Source: CBDFKQ01 sp965248855
GTDB taxonomy: Bacteria; Bacteroidota; Bacteroidia; Cytophagales; 172606-1
Assembly (NCBI GenBank): GCA_965248855.1
Contig: CBDFKQ010000012.1
Location: 248,001 to 312,000, forward strand
Length of the DNA stretch: 64,000 bases
Direction of reading: 5' to 3'
The first letter of the stretch is position 1. Each line of letters opens with the position of its first letter. A program made the translations under genes and the position numbers. A model generated the notes under the pieces. That model was not told the origin of the DNA. It saw only the letters and a list, made by a program, of their open reading frames with translations, and ran no database searches. Below are positions 63,738 to 64,000 of this stretch, piece after piece.

Positions 63738-63819
63738 CTTAATAATTTATTTTAATCTGGATAAGAATAGACCTTAGTATCTAAAATTTAAACAATATTT
63801 TTGCCGATTTATAAAATTA

Positions 63820-63832
63820 TGACATTATGGCG
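63820..63832 (-). promoter_or_regulatory. palindrome upstream of grpE
   Basis: GACATTATGGC (flanked by T and G) is a near-palindrome of the form G-n-CAT-n-ATG-n-C, about 85-95 bp before the grpE start. It could be a heat-shock operator or sigma-factor site, but I know no exact consensus that it fits. Confidence 0.3.
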
Positions 63833-64000
63833 CAATAAAATATTGATAATGTTTGGTGCAGGGCATTTAAATAAAAAGTAAAGCATAATGGCTGAGCTCA
63901 AATGAGATTACTTAAATATAACTTTTAAGACTAAGCCCTTTTGGTATTAACAAGCAAAAATATGTTAAAAATGCCATATAATCGATTTTAGATAAATTAT

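Noticed and set aside
1..64000. tRNA, rRNA, tmRNA or other standard RNA genes
   Set aside because: I looked in the gaps for CCA-ended cloverleafs and conserved rRNA strings and saw none; a covariance-model scan (tRNAscan-SE, Infernal) would settle it.

Overview
The window is AT-rich DNA from a member of the Bacteroidota, most likely Chitinophagaceae or a related Sphingobacteriia-type lineage. The evidence is LytTR and TPR histidine-kinase systems, SprB-repeat and TANFOR secreted proteins, type IX secretion (T9SS) C-terminal sorting domains, lipoproteins starting Cys-Lys-Lys, energy-transducer TonB-like domains and little sign of Shine-Dalgarno sequences. No rRNA, tRNA or CRISPR array was found.

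Layout. 0-12.4 kb: type II NADH dehydrogenase, a LytTR two-component pair beside an outer-membrane protein, a two-domain fasciclin lipoprotein, a bacterial pentameric ligand-gated ion-channel homologue with a TonB-C protein, a TPR kinase/NarL regulator pair and two small lipoproteins. 12.4-16.5 kb: an OxyR with both redox cysteines and a recognisable operator, facing a truncated gene joined to a stray T9SS sorting-domain fragment; then dapB and rpsA. 16.7-28.5 kb: a pectinase-fold hydrolase, an ABC exporter, a transposase relic, an ECF sigma operon with two YCII proteins, an orphan KdpD sensor domain and a large multidomain carbohydrate-binding T9SS substrate. 28.7-36.5 kb: a compact biosynthetic locus with a single-module type I polyketide synthase (KS-AT-DH-KR-ACP-TE), a lipocalin-like protein and a separate Sfp-type phosphopantetheinyl transferase. 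36.7-39.2 kb: mgtE and two unknown genes, the last preceded by an alternating inverted-repeat array.

39.4-54.4 kb is an accessory island bounded by two direct copies (about 390 bp) of the 3' end of an SGNH-hydrolase gene. It holds a GC-rich inverted-repeat mini-element, a SprB-repeat T9SS protein and, as its core, a polymorphic toxin locus on the minus strand. A 1079-residue TANFOR-type secreted carrier ends in a putative PD-(D/E)xK nuclease tip. It is followed by its immunity gene, a start-less second copy of the tip with a second immunity gene, then a start-less HNH-nuclease tip and a run of SUKH- and Imm11-like immunity genes. Several of these are broken by single stops or frameshifts. The layout resembles tip-exchange cassettes: displaced 3' toxin ends, each with its own immunity gene, that could recombine into the carrier.

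54-64 kb is mostly core: two SGNH hydrolases, a 5'(3')-deoxyribonucleotidase, a lone receiver and a universal stress protein facing each other across a perfect 35-bp palindrome, a vanadium-haloperoxidase-like lipoprotein, LD-carboxypeptidase and the grpE-dnaJ pair. All family assignments come from reading motifs; no database search was run.
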